From: Acidobacteriaceae bacterium
GTDB taxonomy: Bacteria; Acidobacteriota; Terriglobia; Terriglobales; Acidobacteriaceae
Direction of reading: 5' to 3'
DNA length: 6,629 bases
Assembly: GCA_030040115.1 (NCBI GenBank)
Contig: JASHUH010000126.1
Location: 1-6,629 of the forward strand
Positions 5,651 to 6,629 of this stretch are shown here, piece after piece. Position 1 is the first letter of the stretch, and each line of letters starts with the position of its first letter. The translations under genes were made by a program, and so were the position numbers. The notes beneath the pieces are model-generated. The model did no database searches and was not told where the DNA came from. It was given only the letters and a program-made list of their open reading frames with translations.

Positions 5651-5711
5651 CGCAAATCGGGACAAACCGGCGTCGCGCATCGGGACAGCGATTGGCGCGC
5701 ATCGGGACAGC
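5651..5711 (+). repeat. Three spaced direct repeats upstream of the flagellin promoter
   Basis: CGCGCATCGGGACAGC occurs exactly at 5674-5689 and 5696-5711. A related copy, CGCAAATCGGGACAAA, is at 5651-5666 with 12/16 identity; all three share ATCGGGACA. The copies start 23 and 22 bases apart, about two DNA helical turns, so they face the same side. They lie 74-134 bases before the sigma-28 -35 box. They could be binding sites for a regulator or a decayed minisatellite. Confidence 0.6.
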
Positions 5712-5784
5712 CCGTGAAGCGAAGCGCGTCAACCTGATGCGGGGCGCGACAAGGGTCGGCCGCGGACGCCGTGAAAAATATGAC

Positions 5785-5811
5785 TAAAGTTATTTCCGCA
5801 CCCTCCGATGA
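5785..5811 (+). promoter_or_regulatory. Sigma-28 (FliA) flagellar promoter
   Basis: TAAAGTTA (5785-5792) and TCCGATGA (5804-5811) are separated by 11 bases. The FliA consensus is TAAAGTTT-N11-GCCGATAA, so 7/8 and 6/8 bases match with ideal spacing. The transcript would start near 5818, giving a flagellin leader of about 100 bases. This places the gene in the late flagellar class. Confidence 0.8.
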
Positions 5812-5817
5812 ATGGGG

Positions 5818-5920
5818 TGGATGCAAAGATGCTCGTCCGGAAGAAGCGGCGCCGGGCTAACGGACAGACGCGCCGGCTGTTGGGCTCGCATCAAGCCATC
5901 CCAAGAAGGAGTTCAGTCCC
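5818..5920 (+). other. 5' leader of the flagellin mRNA
   Basis: The predicted leader of about 100 bases contains a 6-bp stem (CGGCGC 5847-5852 with GCGCCG 5870-5875) and GGA triplets at 5819, 5839, 5862 and 5908, the last inside the Shine-Dalgarno. GGA triplets in a flagellin leader could be CsrA contacts, as in Bacillus hag, but this is inference. AAGAAGGAG ends at 5911, 9 bases before the start. Confidence 0.4.
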
Positions 5921-6629
5921 ATGGCCCTCGGTGTTTTGAACAACCTCTCGGCAATCTACGCAGAGAACAATCTGAACAACACGAACAACAGCCTGCAGAC
6001 GGTTCTGCAGCAGTTGTCGTCGGGTTCGCAAATCAACTCGGGCGCGGACGATCCCGCGGGCCTCTCACTCGTGAACGGCCTGGGGGCCAACTCAGCAGCC
6101 CTCACTCAGTCCGAAACCAACGCGACCGAAGGCGTGGGTTTGCTGCAGGTGGCCGACGGCGCGCTGTCGCAAGTGACCAGCCTGCTCAATCGCGCCGTCA
6201 CGCTGGCCACGGAAGCTTCGAACGGCACGCTGGACAGCTCGCAGGAGTCAGCGGCCAACCAGGAGTACCAGTCGATTCTTTCCGAGATCAACAACATTGG
6301 GTCGACAACCACGTATAACCAGAACCAGGTGTTCACCGGCTCGCAGTCGGGCGTATCGATTTATACGGGCGATTCGTCGGCAACGGGCTCGTCGATCGAC
6401 AGCTTGTTCTTCGCCCAATTGAGCTCTGCCAGCTTGGGCGATGCCGGCGGCTCTGTGGTGCAAAGCAGCGCGGGGGAATTCGTCGATCTTTCAGAGGACA
6501 CCGGCGGCGATTTGACCACGGCGGCGACAGAAAACGACGCCGTCACGGGCGGACTGACCTTCACCGTCACCACGGCCAACGGCACGCAGAGCACATATTC
6601 GACGTCGGCGACCACGGTGGGTGGGCTGA
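5921..6629 (+). CDS. fliC: Flagellin, 3' end cut by the window
   Basis: This is the main filament subunit, exported through the flagellar type III system and polymerised outside the cell. The 236 visible residues are the N-terminal D0/D1 region and the start of the variable region; the C-terminal D1/D0 helices are off the edge. Family motifs are VLNNLSAIYAENNLNNTNNS (5-24), LSSGSQINSGADDPAGLSLV (32-51), ATEGVGLLQVADGALSQV (68-85), LLNRAVTLATEASNGT (88-103) and QEYQSILSEINNIGSTTTYN. The variable part (about 140 onwards) is Ser/Thr/Gly-rich and acidic, without cysteine, as usual for surface-exposed flagellin. No N-terminal signal peptide is present, as expected. The start is set by AAGGAG at 5906-5911. 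Control is by the sigma-28 promoter at 5785. The sequence resembles acidobacterial flagellins. Confidence 0.95.
   Translation, partial: MALGVLNNLSAIYAENNLNNTNNSLQTVLQQLSSGSQINSGADDPAGLSLVNGLGANSAALTQSETNATEGVGLLQVADGALSQVTSLLNRAVTLATEASNGTLDSSQESAANQEYQSILSEINNIGSTTTYNQNQVFTGSQSGVSIYTGDSSATGSSIDSLFFAQLSSASLGDAGGSVVQSSAGEFVDLSEDTGGDLTTAATENDAVTGGLTFTVTTANGTQSTYSTSATTVGGL

Larger units (their letters stand above)
5440..5920 (+). other. Intergenic region between the sigma operon and flagellin
   Basis: These 481 bases hold, in order, the operon terminator (5528-5565), three spaced repeats (5651-5711), a sigma-28 promoter (5785-5811) and the flagellin leader. Short open frames cross it but have biased composition, no Shine-Dalgarno and no recognisable product. 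I see no RNA gene. Confidence 0.6.

Noticed and set aside
1..6629. CRISPR array, tRNA, rRNA or origin
   Set aside because: I saw no regular repeat-spacer array, cloverleaf, conserved rRNA segment or DnaA-box cluster.

Overview
The window looks like chromosomal DNA from a GC-rich Gram-negative bacterium, most likely an Acidobacteriota member. This is inferred from recognition, not from a search. The flagellin N-terminus, the single-helix putative anti-sigma factor with its 'FRxSVHAWSE'-type motif, the secreted protein with a 'DPRSG...TEVTN...PAGYTV' C-terminus, and the small 4-TM protein all resemble acidobacterial families. Most of these are uncharacterised.

Layout. Bases 1-73 hold nothing recognisable. 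Bases 74-464 are a compact, apparently non-coding element with 25-bp terminal inverted repeats (23/25 matched) and a TA dinucleotide outside each end, so it looks like a MITE. It contains two similar hairpin modules. Next, on the minus strand, is a secreted GH105 unsaturated rhamnogalacturonyl hydrolase (471-1655). It is preceded by a 389-base gene-free leader (1656-2044) with mutually exclusive inverted repeats. A second minus-strand gene (2045-2821) encodes a secreted protein of unknown function. It diverges across a 175-base promoter region from a small 4-TM membrane protein (2997-3476).

A three-gene plus-strand operon follows: an ECF sigma factor (3755-4303), a small single-TM putative anti-sigma factor overlapping it by ATGA (4300-4713), and an exported Spy/CpxP-like LTxxQ protein (4774-5439). 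A strong intrinsic terminator closes it at 5528-5565. An ECF-type promoter directly in front of the sigma gene suggests autoregulation. The gene order resembles metal- and envelope-stress circuits such as CnrYXH: cytoplasmic sigma, membrane anti-sigma, periplasmic sensor or chaperone. The stimulus here is unknown.

After a 481-base intergenic region with three 22-23-bp spaced repeats and a near-consensus sigma-28 promoter, a flagellin gene begins at 5921 and runs off the right edge. The window therefore combines a plant-polysaccharide enzyme, an envelope-stress module and motility, with a small mobile-element remnant at the left end.
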